This document shows positions 32,316 to 45,004 of a DNA stretch of 64,000 nt, piece by piece (the first letter of the stretch is position 1; each line of letters opens with the position of its first letter). Both the position numbers and the translations under genes were made by a program. The notes under the pieces were generated by a model that saw nothing but the letters and a program-made list of their open reading frames with translations, did not search any database and had not been told where the DNA came from. Source of the stretch: Bolinopsis microptera (taxonomy: Eukaryota; Ctenophora; Tentaculata; Lobata; Bolinopsidae). The DNA is taken from the NCBI RefSeq assembly GCF_026151205.1, contig NC_087076.1, positions 2,241,692-2,305,691 on the forward strand, given 5' to 3'.

Positions 32316-32365
32316 CTTATACGGCCTAAGCGGTATACAAATAAAGCGTTATTATTATATCGGGT
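32316..32365 (+). repeat. LINE-type 3' tail with (TTA)n
   Basis: GCCTAAGCGGTATACAAATA followed by AAGCGTTATTATTATAT is the usual form of a LINE 3' end: an AAGCGGTATA-AAATAAA phrase ending in TTA repeats. The upstream part of the element is not recognisable. Confidence 0.45.
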
Positions 32366-33675
32366 CTCAATAAGAGGTCTCGACTGCCTAGGCATCAAAC
32401 CTTGGCAATCGGTAATTTTCCTCTGGCCCGGAGTCAGCTGACCCTAGGGACCAGAGGATAAAGACGTAGAGACTGTGTGTATCTACAAAAGTGGATGTTT
32501 TTACAAGAGACAGGGCTTGCAATGCAAGGGAAGAAAAATGGGCGAAACAATCATAAAGTGTATATTATATGAATTAACAAATAGAAATTCGAACAATCCT
32601 ACACTACAAAAAATGTTGTTATTATTATTATTATATCACCCAGAGCGGCATAATCGGCTTTTTATCTTGTCCTTAATTTTTGTGTTATCAAAGTTGCCAT
32701 TATATTTATTTAGGGTTGTAAGTGAATGAATCATAAATTAATTGACTGTCATTTCAACAATTTAACGGCATTTCAAATTCCACAACAGCTAATAATCAAA
32801 CTTAGTTCACTTCCTTAAAGAACCTTGTCCAAATACATTTTACATTCCACTAAAATCCTCGATTCATTGTTTCCACATTTCAACGCCGCTTATTTACACA
32901 TAACATTATAAACAATTTCCAAAATATCTAGTTGCACACCAAATGTAAATATTCTTGTTCTTCTTACTCTGTTCTTTCCAAATCCAAACAGACAAAATTT
33001 CTTATTCCTGGAAAAGTGGAATAGAGCTATAGATGGTATCAGGTCAAGATGATTTATACTGATTTGAAGTACATTAAAACCCCGATTTACTGCGGAGTTT
33101 TGGGAATGTAAATAGCAGCGGTATATTCGGGGTTTTACTGTATCATGAGCACAGACTACAAGTTGGTCACATGATATCCATCCTAAATCATAAGTTTAAG
33201 TTGGTTCGATCAGAGAGGATTTAATCTAAAGACATTACAGGTCAAACTTGTAGCGCTTAAATAAATCAATTGTTGTGCTGAGAAAATTAACTAATATTAT
33301 CATATCGTTCATATTTACTTCAGGGTAATAATCACCATAACAATGCAGTTAACAGACGACGTGTAATAGACGAACACTTGGAGTAGACGTCAACATCATC
33401 AACCCCAAATCAGAGATAGCTCAAAAATGTAAATATCTTACTTCATGAAGTAGTCATTCTGTCTTATTAATTGATAGTTATTTTACATTTTAACGAATAT
33501 TGTGTATTAATTTTGACATTTTCTTCAGATCTGCTGCCCAACTGTCTGACCCGGTTTCCACACAAATGTGTCTGTCTGCCTGATTTCCTGACAAGTTGGA
33601 AAGGGACATTTACAAATGAGAAAAAAACAATTCAAACTTTTTAACCACTGCCCAAACAGAATGTTTCATGTTGAT

Positions 33676-33783
33676 ATATATATATCATTTAAATTTTGTG
33701 CTAATTTGATTAAATATCGAGTTTGGTTAAATATATATCATTTAAATTTTGTGCTAATTTGATTAAATATCGAGTTTGGTTAA
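33676..33783 (+). repeat. 54-bp direct duplication
   Basis: The block ATATATCATTTAAATTTTGT, continuing to ATCGAGTTTGGTTAA, occurs twice in tandem with no differences that I can see. A shorter 27-bp duplication of GAATGTTATGTTTATAGAAC follows near 33844. Confidence 0.75.
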
Positions 33784-35264
33784 AAATTAATTAGATATTT
33801 TTTCTCGCAAATTTTTATATTTATCCCTGCTGATTATTTAAAAGAATGTTATGTTTATAGAACATAATAGAGAATGTTATGTTTATAGAACTGAATCAGT
33901 CAATAACAATTTTATTTCTCATCTCTAGTTCTCGACCAGTCAAAATTAAATATCAATAGTATTAGTTCTTAATTTATACTAATAAAATTTAGAGGATTAC
34001 TTTAAACATTCTGTAACGGTTAATTAAACAATTGTTCAACCTGTAAACGTGGCTTCTATCGGTTATTTACTCGCTTGTATTGTTTGTTGAGACCCTTGAG
34101 ATAAATTATATATCACATGTATAGTATACGACTGAACGAAATATTTTGATTTTTTAAATGTTTACAGAATTGTTTGTGATAATTTATTTCGTATCCACAC
34201 TATGATAATCTATTTTAAACTAAAAAGGAAGACTGTTTGATTTGTTATTCTCCGGTGTCCCACTCACGGATTTCATAATAAGATTTCGGCCCTGAAGATG
34301 CTAGATAAATAGGATTGACTTTAGTACGCACACCATTTTAATATGTAAAACAAGTTATCAAATACACTTAACTCAAAATTGGCCCACACGACATGAATCC
34401 CTCTAATAAAAGTATTGTTGAACAAATCGTGGATCTAAATAGGATATCCAAATTTGTAATGTCCCACATCGGTCACATTTTTATCACATCACATGTGAAA
34501 TTTGTATACATGTAGCGCGCGCAGCTAAAATTGCGTGAAAAGGTAAATAAAACTGACGAATTGACTAACCTCGTGGTGATGCTTTTAGCATCTACCTCGT
34601 GGTAGTCTCGTGGAGCAGAAGTTCTTAATAACGACCAAAATACTGTTCACTGTGATAAACTAGATCGCGATTAATTTACACCCGCATTAATATATCCTGT
34701 TAAGTTTGCCACTACAAATCAGTTTAAATGATTCCTAGCATCTAAAATAAGCCCTTAAATGCTTGTATTATGCCAAAAAATGTATATCTCTCACGGTTGC
34801 TGCGGATTTATAATTTATTTCGTAGTGTCATAAAAATGGCACTATACATAGTATATTGTAGCAGTACTTCTACTGAGTGTTGACTAGATCCTCTTTATTC
34901 TTTGTAACATCATAATCTGAGATAAAATCGTTTAAAAAGCAACTGAAACATATATATTATGTAAATCTTGAAAATTCTTAAATTTGAAAAAGGGAAATCA
35001 ATATTTACTGCAGGGGGGGGGGTCATACGTTGAGTCTTATACCACCGCTGTGTTTAATATTTGAGACTTGTAGAAACTTGACAAAACTTGCCAAAACTTG
35101 ACATTCGAATATTTCAGATCACGCCCATTCAATATCAAATCAACAGAGTTGAGACACAGTTAATAAACTGTGGAGTGACTAAAATGCTATTCAGCAAAAT
35201 GCTATACAGCAAAACAGAAGGCTCCACATACTGATCCTAACCACTCTTGAACCCTACCCCCTCC

Positions 35265-35265
<1 letters not shown>

Positions 35266-35321
<56 letters not shown>
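35266..35321 (+). repeat. Poly-C tract of about 56 bases
   Basis: An uninterrupted run of cytosines after CCCTCCT. Further C or G runs of 10-26 bases occur at 14337, 17518, 19460, 35012 and 37857. The length may be inflated by sequencing. Confidence 0.8.
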
Positions 35322-38300
35322 TACGAGTTCCACAAGCCCAACAGTACATAGTTAGACGAAAAACGGAGAAGCCTTGATTGCAAGATCAAGGACAGCATCA
35401 GTAGCAGCGAAATACGGATATACATTCTCCCTTACAGTCAGCGAGCTCTTTGAGTATAGATATGTTCCTTGAATTAAAGGCCCAACGTATGTAAACTGAC
35501 TTTAGAACCTACCTTTAGAAGTCCGTGAAAATAATTTCATTAATTAATACGGTCAACCCATCAACCCATTTGGTCTCTTACTTTTTTTTACTTCAGGTTG
35601 ATATGCTACTGACGATTATTCGTAACATGTTAATCAGATTCAGATGGATTATCAAGATATGATGCAGCTAGTTCGAAGATTCATACCCATTCATTTTTAT
35701 TTTGTCTGATTGTTTAATTGGAAAAACTTGTTTACCTTCTTATATAATATGCAAAATGATACTTGATAAATTTGCTTATTTCTACAAAAATGCGCTAAGA
35801 ACTCTCGTTCTTAGCGCAGCGTTCTCTTTAATTTCTACAAAAAACTCTCGTGCCTCTAGGTATCCATTTTTGAATCTGGCTGTCTGTCCGTCCGTCTTTT
35901 CGTCCATCTGTCCATTTCCACTACTTTCCACGAAGCTCTGCCATTACAAGAGTAGGGCAATAATAAAACAGCAAATTAACAAAGTCTGACTTCATTGGGA
36001 TTTATACTTTGTCCCTGCAAGATACCCAATAAATGTGGAAGAATGAGGCACGTGATCTTTTTATTAATTTTTGTAGAAATTAACGAACCAACCATGATTT
36101 TAACTTATCCAACACTTTGTAAAAGTTTTAAGTTGATCCACATGAAAGTATGACACAATTTGTCGATTATTTATGTGTTGATTGTGGTAATTGTGTTTAA
36201 TTTGGAGCCCTTGAGAGACTGACAATGTTTTAAATTAGTGTAGAGGACTGCCTCAAGCGTCTATTTCAAAAAATGATCGATCTATTAACTCGATCAGGGA
36301 GGTAAATTCAAAATCCAACAAATGACACGTCGATTCGGTGAAGCAAATTAGTTCATATTACACTACCTACAAAGTAAAACCACGTGTTGCAGAAAAACAT
36401 AGTTTCCTGCCTGCCAGAAGGACTCTTTGCCTCATCTTTCTAGGGCCATTATTTCTGCGCGTTTCTGGTCACGTGTCATTGCGCTTTCACGTTTACTTCT
36501 ATAATATCGTCTAACCACTTCATCTCTCAGTATAGGCGAAATATGTCTGTGTTACTCCTGCTTTACTCCTGCTCCTGATTCTGACTCCATTTATTAAAAA
36601 AAGTAAGTAGTACACAATTTTTGAAAATATTTTCAAAGACTTTTTCTTCACGCTTCATTTAATTCTGATTTTATTTTAATAGAAAAATTACGAACAATTT
36701 CGTTTCGTAATTAGTACAGGCAGATCCGTCAGAAAAATTCATCTATTGACCCAAACTAGAATTTTACGTTAAAATGAGTGAACAGGCACTGACTGTTACT
36801 TTTGGAAATGAATGCTATTTAAAGAATCACTATTTGACGCAACAAAAAGTTCGAAATTTTGCTTAAATTAAAAGTACGTTAAGTGCGTATTAACTAATTA
36901 TGCTTTTTACCTCCTTTCTCAAAATGCTGAATTTTTAAATGATAAAATTTGTGCATTTGATAATCAATTAATTAGATAATTACCAAAAAAAATACTTTAT
37001 TCATGAAATCCAAATTTATGTGACGGATTTGTCTGCACTAAATTGAATACATCGTTAGTGTTTGGCGCACTCAAAGTTAAATGAAAAAGAGAAGATTTTT
37101 ATTTTTAAACCTTATTAATTAGACACATATTAATATTATACGCACAATAATATTAATAACTGTTTCAGCCCTACTTCTCTTTCAAACAAAGTGGAGTCTA
37201 CTTGCTATCAAAGGAACATACAGTTATTAATCCGGTAGGATTTTTAAAATTAATTCCTGTTAGTTTTCCTAATTCTTGAACTTGAAATGGCATTAAATTT
37301 TGAAAAACCTTGACGTCTTGACGTCGTCATTAAGTGGTGATGTCGTCCTATTTTACGTTTTTTTATTATAAGTTTATTATAACTTTCTATATATGCATAC
37401 TAGTTGTGAAGGAGGGGGCACTAGACTATCCAATCATCCATAATATCAATCATTCAAAAAATCATCGTTAAAGTAATGTCTGATGGTTGAATATGCTTTA
37501 AATTTTCCGGACACTTTCCTTGTAAGTCTATAAGTAAGCTAACCAATTTTTGTTAAAATTGGATCAAGGGAAGGTTAATCAATACGCATTTGTTTCTAGA
37601 ATTTTGTGCTGGCCGAAATTAGCGCTAAAAAACCATCCTACAGTCGGCACGCGCGGCTCACTGTCGATGGCTCACTACCTAGTTAAACGAGTGTAAAATT
37701 GAATGGGGAATTGATTATACTTTAAAAAAGGGAGCGTCCACATATGGGGGTGTGCCACCTCCGTCTATGTCCGCTTGTCTCATAGAATCCAAAAGGACAA
37801 TGGTGGACATGACGTCCGCAAGATTTTGCCCTGCCCTCTTCCTTTCAGCATTTGCCCCCCCCCCCCCCCCCCCCCCCCCCCCGTCATCTAAAAAATAAGA
37901 TGCTGTAATTGCGTCCGAAAGAATTAAATCAAGGTATTCGTTGCAGGTCTGGAGGACACTTCTGGTATACAACTTATGGACTTTTAACGGTAAGTTTACT
38001 TTTACTGATAACTTTTTAAAGTTTTGTGTCTGTAAGTTTTCCCCTATATTCATTCGTAGATCATAGAATTTGTCCGACTATATGGTCTCTTTGTATTTAA
38101 CGCTCGTTCAACTATTATATGAACTGCATTGGTGTTGTGTATTTCAGTTATGTGACTAACTCTACTTACTGTTTCTTAACTTCCTTTTCAATGCCAATTC
38201 AATGCTTTTTTTTATGGAGTGTGTTTTCGTTATGTTATATTTATTATCCTACTCTGTTTTTTGTCTTGCTTAACCAAACGACATATACACTCATTTGCTG

Positions 38301-40150
38301 GTTTTTGTCGTCAGTGAGCAGCATCGCTGTACAGCTTAACCAGGGAATGGGTTTGTATAGTCGTAACACTGAACATATTTGTATTTATTCTTTCATTTCT
38401 CCATTTTTTCCCCCTTTTTATTGTTTTCTGGTTTATTTTCTGGTTTGTTGTCTGTGAGTGAGCAGCATAACTCTATCTACAACTTGACCAGGGAATGGAA
38501 TCGCTCCAGCTTACTTTGTACCTACCTGCTTCAATTTTATTCACTTTTTCTATCCTGAATTTTTTTATTTTTTTGTGAGATTTTATTATTTTCTGCTTGC
38601 TTTTCATTTATTTTAAAATTTGTAACGTAAGATGATCCCTTAAAGTGTTCAGTGTTCATGTTTACTTTATGCTGTTCAAACAGATTTTTTTTGTTTTTTT
38701 TTTCTTATATCATACGTCATACGTTTATCTGAATTACACTGAAATACAATGTTTCATACTGATCCGGTATTCTCACCCAACGTGAAGCTTCACCTCTATC
38801 TATGTTCTTCTGAAAGGGGGAAAAGTCAGCGTTTTCTTCGTTCGATTGGTTCGTGGCCCAAACACAATTTAAATAATTACATCTATAGACGATTGTATAA
38901 TTCGTTAAGAATTAACGACAGCTATTATGAAAAACGGATTAAAAACAATAATTTACACGGATTTTATTTGATATTTATTTTTCAGGACACGACTCTAACT
39001 AAGACTAAAATTGGAACCCTTCATCACAAAAAGTCAACAGTCTTTTAACAGGTTGTTTCTTTTTAATCTATAACTTTTTAATCGATTCAGTTCTCCTTAT
39101 CTAAGTCTTTCGATCTGGGAAGAGTTTCCATTAGAACAGGCCTACTATGTTCACTTCATGGAAATTGCGGTTTTTTTCGGACAATTTTGGTTTCAATTAT
39201 GAAGAGCTCGGATTAATCGTTATACATTTCTAATTTATGTGTATACTTCATTTCATGTACTCGGCGAGACAGTGTGGACACGAATACGTCAAGGGAGAAT
39301 CCAAAGAAATCGAAAGACTTATTCAGCACAGAAAAAGGTTCTTCATATCAATTTATTTATGACTGATTATTTAATTTATTCTATCTACTTAATTTAAAGT
39401 TCGCCTTTCCGACCATTTTTTTTCATTGGAGCAGACCTACACTGTTCACTCGAAGTCGATAATAAATGCGGTTTTTCGAAATGATTTTATTTTTAATAAT
39501 CAGCGGAGCTTGGATTGATAATGATCACAAAACCTATTTATATACACACTATTTATTTCATTTACGAGACACGGTGGACAAAATGCTGGACACAACAATC
39601 ACTGCGACATCTGAAATGGAAGCTGGTTACAATTGTGAAAGTGCGTATATGATACTTGTGAAAATTTAAACTATGTACTTAAAAAACGCGATTCTTCATT
39701 GTTCATTCTTAATTCTTGATTTTTAATTTATGAAATTTACTTCTGGGTAGTTACTTCTGGGCCACCCTGTATTATTCTTAAATTATCATTTTTCAGGAAT
39801 CGCCTTTTCGTCGAGTTGTCCGTAACGAAGAAGTGACTAAACTTAAAGAAAGAAGCAACCAAGATGAAAGAAGTAACTAAGGAAAGATTACGCCAGCATA
39901 TGGGTATGGACGCTGACAGTTATTTGTACAATAATTGACTACCTACCAGTATTAATTAAGAGACTTGTCGGAATTTAAACATATTTGGTTGACACATGTG
40001 ATTCTGGACTTTGATTGTAAGTTGATCACGTGTCTGTCAAAAAAGTGTGCTTCAAAATTTGCAGATCTTTAATAAGCTAGAAAGCGTTCAAACTTAAGTA
40101 TCATGAGTCAATTTTCTGTTATCATATTAATGTTGAATCATTTATACTAA

Positions 40151-40317
40151 GGGGTCGTTCACGTATTACGTAATCACTAAGGGGGAGGGGTTTCTAAATG
40201 ATAACGCAAGTGTAATTTTGATATCTATGTGTAAAAATGTGTAAAAATTATCATGGACGGACGGAGGGGGTTAAAAATTAGCCAAAAAGTGATTACACGT
40301 AGTATTTAAACGGTCCC
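40151..40317. mobile_element. PIF/Harbinger-like MITE with TAA target duplication
   Basis: Left end GGGGTCGTTCACGTATTACG with TAATCAC; right end GTGATTACACGTAGTATTT then AAACGGTCCC. The trinucleotide TAA flanks both sides (40148-40150 and 40318-40320). Non-coding, G-rich interior. A 3-bp TWA duplication with GGG-type ends fits PIF/Harbinger-type non-autonomous elements; the superfamily is an inference. Confidence 0.65.
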
Positions 40318-40424
40318 TAATGTGTCAAAGTTTGTTCGTTGTTAATTAAGCTTTCATCTATTGTTGCCATTCAAATATACTTTTTTAAGTCTTTCACGTT
40401 ACATTGTTTTCTCCTTGTGCTGTC

Positions 40425-40426
40425 TA

Positions 40427-40478
<52 letters not shown>

Positions 40479-40482
40479 CATC
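40425..40482 (+). repeat. (TATC)n microsatellite
   Basis: About 13 uninterrupted TATC units ending in TATCCATCC. Frames through it give Ser-Ile-Tyr-Leu repeats and are not genes. Confidence 0.95.
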
Positions 40483-40726
40483 CTTTCGCATTTTTTCCCT
40501 TTGCAATTATCTTGGCTTATCATTCTTTTTTCTCTTTTTTGCCGTTAAAATGAATCTCCGTTCTCCAAACTCCTGACCGTAAATAAAACAGAGACATATT
40601 GTCTATGCTGCCTGTTTTATTTTCGTGTCAATTGCTTTTGGATTGGGTTCAGGGTAAAATATAGACAATATCAGATGCTGTCTATTTCATCAACTCTATC
40701 TTTCCATCTCTGTTTCTATATCTATC

Positions 40727-40870
40727 AAATTTTGGATCATACTGGTTTTGTTGATAAAATAAAGACTTAGTCTGATGCTGCTATTTTATCTACTTAACCT
40801 TTACTCCAGAATCGTTTCCGGAGTATATCTTTACTCTCATCTCTCAACTTAATACTTAATGACTCGACTT
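40727..40870 (+). repeat. Copy 1 of a repeat: TTTTGGATCATACTGG ... GATGCTGCTATTTTAT
   Basis: Closely matches 42852-43030 (copy 2): TTGGATCATACTGGTT, GATAAAATAAAGACTT, GTCTGATGCTGCTATTTTAT and ACTCCAGAATC are shared in order. Both copies follow a run of TATC/TCTA sequence. The damaged RTE element lies between the copies. Confidence 0.75.
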
Positions 40871-40877
40871 ACTCGAC

Positions 40878-42436
40878 TTAGGGCGGCTTCAGCGTCCGAA
40901 CAGAAATAGTCTTCTTCCAAATCTGTCTATCCAGCATGAGTTTGTTAATCTCTTTGCTGTCGTCAAGCCCCGTGTCCTTCCGAAGGATGTCAATGTATGT
41001 GAGATGTGGTCTTCCCCTTCGACGATGTCCTTGAAGGGGTTCCCAGAAGAGAAGTTGATGACTCAATAGTTCTTCATGTCTGGCTAAATGACCTGCGAGT
41101 CTCATCCTCCGTGCAGCTATCTTATCAGATGCTCTGATGAGGTGTCCATACACCTTGGCGTTAGTCTGCCGCTCTTTCCAGTCAATGTTCAGTGCCATCC
41201 TCAGCATTCTCGTATAACATCCATCAATACGTTTTGCGAGGGTCTGGCTGACCGTCCATGTTTCAGAGCCATATAGAAGGATGGACTCGACTGTAGCCAG
41301 GAACAGTCGTATCTTGAGATCTCTACGCATATCCGACTTCCATACAAGCTTCATCTGGTGACACGCTCCCCATGCCTTAGCTTTCCTCACTTCGAAGTCC
41401 TTCTCCGAACTCTTCATTCTACTACCCAAATATACGAAGTCATCGACTTTCTCAATGTTCTTCCCACTCCCAACAACCAGAGTCGGGTTATCATCATCTC
41501 TTATGTTGATTCCCATGTACTTAGTTTTCCCCTCGTTGAGGTGGAGTCCAACTGAGTTGGCCGCCAGTTCCAAACTCCTGAGGAAATCTTGTGTCTCTGC
41601 AACACTATCTGTTATAAGAGCAAGGTCGTCAGCAAAGTCCGCATCAGTGACCTTGACTGCCGGATAGCGACGGCTTCTTCTAGGGTGTAGAGTAAACCCA
41701 AAGTTTCTTCCCTCTAGGGACACCCTCATAATGTAGTCAATTACGATTATGAATAGGTAGGGCGCCAAAGTGTCTCCCTGCATCACTCCTGCTAGAATGA
41801 AGAATGCTTCACTCAGACCATCCTCGGTAATCACACGAGCAAATGTATCTGCATACATTCTTTGTATCAAGCCTACAATCTCCTTGGGAATTCCATCTTC
41901 ATGAGGAGTCCACGGTGCACGCTGTCGAATGCCTTCTTGAAATCAATGAAGAGCATTACCGCGGTCAGATCTTTATCCCGGGCTCCCTCAAATACCCTTC
42001 TTAGGCCAAGAATATGACTAGTTGTTGACCTACAGTATCATCTTATTGAGAGTCTTACTCACTATAGATGTCAGTGCAATACCTCTATAGTTATCTACTT
42101 TGGTCAAATTCCCTTTCTTTGGAACAGGCACAATGTTTAGGTGCTTCCATTGGTCAGGAACATCGCCATCAATTAGTGCTTTATTGCAGAAGTCAAGGAT
42201 CAAATCATCAACATCTACCCTCTTCAGTACTTCAGGGGCAACTCCATCCTCTCCAAATGCCTTACCTTCTTTAATCGATTTCTTAGCCTCCTCCAGTTCG
42301 GTCTTGGTGAACTTATCCACACTGATGTTTTGTGGTGGATGTACGACTGGTATGTCCACTTCTTCGTTTGGGACTACTGGAGGTTGTCCAAGTAGCTTGG
42401 TAAAGTGGTCTTTCCAGGCTCTCAATCTACCCTCTT
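40878..42436 (-). pseudogene. RTE-like LINE, reverse transcriptase, 5'-truncated and internally deleted
   Basis: On the minus strand the order is RT fingers (LEEAKKSIKEGKAFGEDGVA, then DNYRGIALTSIVSKTLNKMI), a broken middle, and a long intact C-terminal part (VMQGDTLAPYLFIIVIDYIM, ADFADDLALITDS, LNEGKTKYMG, YLGSRMKSSEKDFEVRKAKA, YGSETWTVS, MRLAGHLARHEE, GRPHLTYIDIL). The middle has TAG stops near 42030 and a shifted frame that still reads RSTTSHILGLRRVFEGARDK and LFIDFKKAFDSVHRG. About 20 codons between KMIL and RSTTSH, and a few after LLMK, appear deleted. The endonuclease is absent, and the truncation point abuts the large TCTA array. These motifs are those of RTE-type elements. Confidence 0.85.
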
Positions 42437-42456
42437 AATGAAACAGAGACATTTTC

Positions 42457-42466
42457 TCTCTATCTC

Positions 42467-42511
<45 letters not shown>

Positions 42512-42562
42512 ATATCTATCTATCTATCTATCTATCTCTCTATCTATCTATCTATCTCTATC

Positions 42563-42595
<33 letters not shown>

Positions 42596-42626
42596 ATCTC
42601 TCTCTATCTCTCTCAATTAATATATT

Positions 42627-42708
<82 letters not shown>

Positions 42709-42756
42709 CATCTATCTATCCATCTATCTATCTATCTATCTATCCATCTATCTCTT

Positions 42757-42831
<75 letters not shown>

Positions 42832-42838
42832 CTATATC
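42457..42838 (+). repeat. Long interrupted (TCTA)n microsatellite
   Basis: About 380 bp of TCTA units with interruptions such as TCTC, TATA, TCCA and one AATTAATATATT break near 42615. It starts right after the truncated RTE copy. Frames give Ser-Ile-Tyr-Leu repeats only. Confidence 0.95.
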
Positions 42839-42851
42839 TAAATATTTCTCT

Positions 42852-43030
42852 ATTTTGGATCATACTGGTTAAGTGGATAAAATAAAGACTTTGTCTGATG
42901 CTGCTATTTTATTTACTTGACTGATGACTCCAGAATCTACCTTTTCTACCGTTTCGTTTCTTATTTATGTCCGGTGTCCCTATTTATGTTATATATCTTT
43001 ATTCTTATCTCTTTGTTACTCAACTTACTA
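42852..43030 (+). repeat. Copy 2 of the TTTTGGATCATACTGG repeat
   Basis: See the copy at 40727-40870. This copy follows the large TCTA array and ends near ACTCAACTTACT, like copy 1 (CTCAACTTAATA). Confidence 0.75.
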
Positions 43031-43039
43031 TAGGTCTCA

Positions 43040-43757
43040 TTACTCTGCTTAATTGTAATCCATAGATGAATGCCCTTTTTTGCTGGTCTTAGTAAATATG
43101 TTTTAACACAACATGTTCACTGTTAAATCACTGTTTAATAACATATCTATCCATTTTGTGTATGTTTATTCTGTCAAGAAATATTCACTACGAACTGTTT
43201 ACTTGATTTCCAACTAATGCATCGGGTTTGAACAATATGTTCAACTGTTGAACACGCGGTAAATTTGGTTCTTTGTTAAATTTGACCGAAATTTCTGGCT
43301 TTTGCGTGGAAAGGGTACATTGTAACATTTACAAGCACTCATAATCGCGCGCCTTTTCCACGCGCAAAATCTTTCTGTTAACTTGTAGAGGCGTTCCCTC
43401 CAAAACTGTCCTGTTTTTGAGTGTACACAGCACAGTTTTTAGAGCTTGGCAATAGTAGTCAACACTTCCTTTTGTTACTTGTAATATCTACACGATGCGA
43501 AGTTGGCCGCGAATGCCACGTCTTAGAAATTTAGTAGTTTCGATGAAATATTCTAATAATGTGGAAAGCAATGTTTGATGGGCTTGGGTTAAAAAAAAAG
43601 GGGGTGGATATGGGTCAGTCCTCAAATTCTATATGCTTTTTGACAGGTTACCACACTCATCATTCAGCGATGCTGAGCATTAGAGTCAATTTTTGCTACA
43701 TCTCTTCGACCCTTCATTTTTTCGTCAATTCAATTATTTACCACAACCCTAGTATTG
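43040..43757. other. No supported gene
   Basis: AT-rich sequence. A 99-aa frame at 43559-43858 crosses into the MITE and includes an A/G run; it has no family signature. Confidence 0.4.
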
Positions 43758-43765
43758 GTGTTACC

Positions 43766-44120
43766 CAGTGGCGTAGACGTTTGCCTGTTTTCGGCCCCCG
43801 CGCGAAAATCTCCCTCCTTTTTGGCGCCCCCTCCCTTTTGGGGCGCCCCCCTCCCTAAATTGAACAAATTAGTGTTTTAGAGGATACGCCGTAAAATCTC
43901 TAAAAAAGTGGGGGGGGGGGGGCAACCATATTAAAGTATATAAAGTATATCCCCGGTCAAAATCGGGAGAAAATCCTACATTTTTAATTATACTTTTAAT
44001 ATGGTTTTCTAGAGAAAATGTGCCAGTTTTATAGTACCCTCAGTTAAGTTTTACTAAATTGTTCCCACATTCAAACACGATTTCGCAAGCGGGTCAGCGG
44101 GGCCCTTCGTTACGCCACTG
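43766..44120. mobile_element. hAT-like MITE, 355 bp
   Basis: Starts CAGTGGCGTAGACG and ends CGTTACGCCACTG. The flanks TGTTACC (43759-43765 and 44121-44127) are a 7-bp match. The left copy is preceded by G and the right element ends in G, so an original 8-bp GTGTTACC with one lost G is likely. The interior shares GGCGCCCC, GTCAGCGGGGCCCTTCG and TTGAACAAATT with the 653-941 copy. It contains a G10-12 run. Confidence 0.8.
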
Positions 44121-44129
44121 TGTTACCTC

Positions 44130-44540
44130 CGTCCCCGTTTAATTTCATGCCTCCCTTTCGCTAGAAGTAACTGTTAAGTGAACACTCCTGACGTATACTC
44201 TAACATGTCCCTACCTTATCGGACGTTTAATTGAACGGCACGTATAAAATGAATTTCTAGGGCCTCCAGCGTCCAATTAATGGTTCGTTTCAATAAGAGT
44301 CCGATTAAGGTTTATTTTGATAAGTCGAACTAGTCGAATGGCACGTGAAGACAGATTTTAATGTTTTAATGCTTATATTCGTCAACACCTAGGATCTGGA
44401 CGAAGATGAAGAAATTAGAAGATTAATGAAGACCAAGATGCCTGAAGACGATGTATAATGGGAGGATGATGATGGTGCCGTGGAGGGAGAGGAGGAAAAT
44501 AAAACCTCTTACTTAGACAACTGCTCAGATTTCTTCCTTA
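44130..44540. other. No supported gene
   Basis: A weak acidic open stretch (DLDEDEEIRRLMKTKMPEDD near 44390-44458, ending in TAA) follows an AACACCTAG acceptor-like site. It might be a terminal exon but is too short to assign. Confidence 0.25.
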
Positions 44541-44544
44541 ATTT

Positions 44545-45000
44545 GACCTAAAAAATTTTATAAAATTTTTTTTTAATTTTGAAAAAATTTAGGGGGGAAT
44601 AATAAAATTTTAAATAGAAATTTTTTGAATTTTAAAATTTTTATATTTTTTTTTTTTTTTTTTTTTAATATTTTTTAAAAAAAAAAAATTTTTTTTAATT
44701 TTTTTTAAAAAAAAAATTTAAAAAATTTTTAAAATAATTATTTTTAAAAAAATTTAATTTTTTTTAGATGTTTTATTTATTTAAAAAAAATTAAATTTTT
44801 TAATAATTTTTTTTGAATTTAATTTTAGAATGTTTTTATAAATTAGAGAAATTTAAATATTTTAGATTTAAAATTAAAAATAAATTTTTAAATTTAAATT
44901 TATTTTGTTTTAATTTTTAATTTTTTTTAATATTGTTTGTTAAATTTATAAAAAAAATTGTAAAAGAATTTAAATATATTTTTAATTATATTTTTTTTGT
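44545..45000. other. A/T-only degenerate block
   Basis: About 450 bp made almost entirely of A and T runs, bounded sharply on both sides by normal sequence. It resembles the noise block at 19.45-27.4 kb, in an AT context, more than a natural microsatellite. Confidence 0.6.
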
Positions 45001-45004
45001 TTCT

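Larger units (their letters stand above)
31170..40140. other. About 9 kb of AT-rich sequence with no supported gene
   Basis: Open frames are short and low in complexity. Items seen: two copies of ATAATACTTTTAATCAATTGG-type sequence near 31190 and 31450; a LINE-type 3' tail at 32316-32365; a 54-bp direct duplication at 33676-33783; a C56 run at 35266; a C run near 37857; paired copies of a GAGCAGCAT..GACCAGGGAATGG phrase at 38310 and 38455; and two diverged copies of about 170 bp near 39115 and 39425. No splice-flanked exon was convincing. Confidence 0.5.

Noticed and set aside
37715-38053. 112-aa frame with a run of glycines
   Set aside because: The glycines come from a C26 tract read on the minus strand; there is no family signature or splice context.
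40339-42620. Frames with Ser-Ile-Tyr-Leu repeats
   Set aside because: Translations of TCTA microsatellites.
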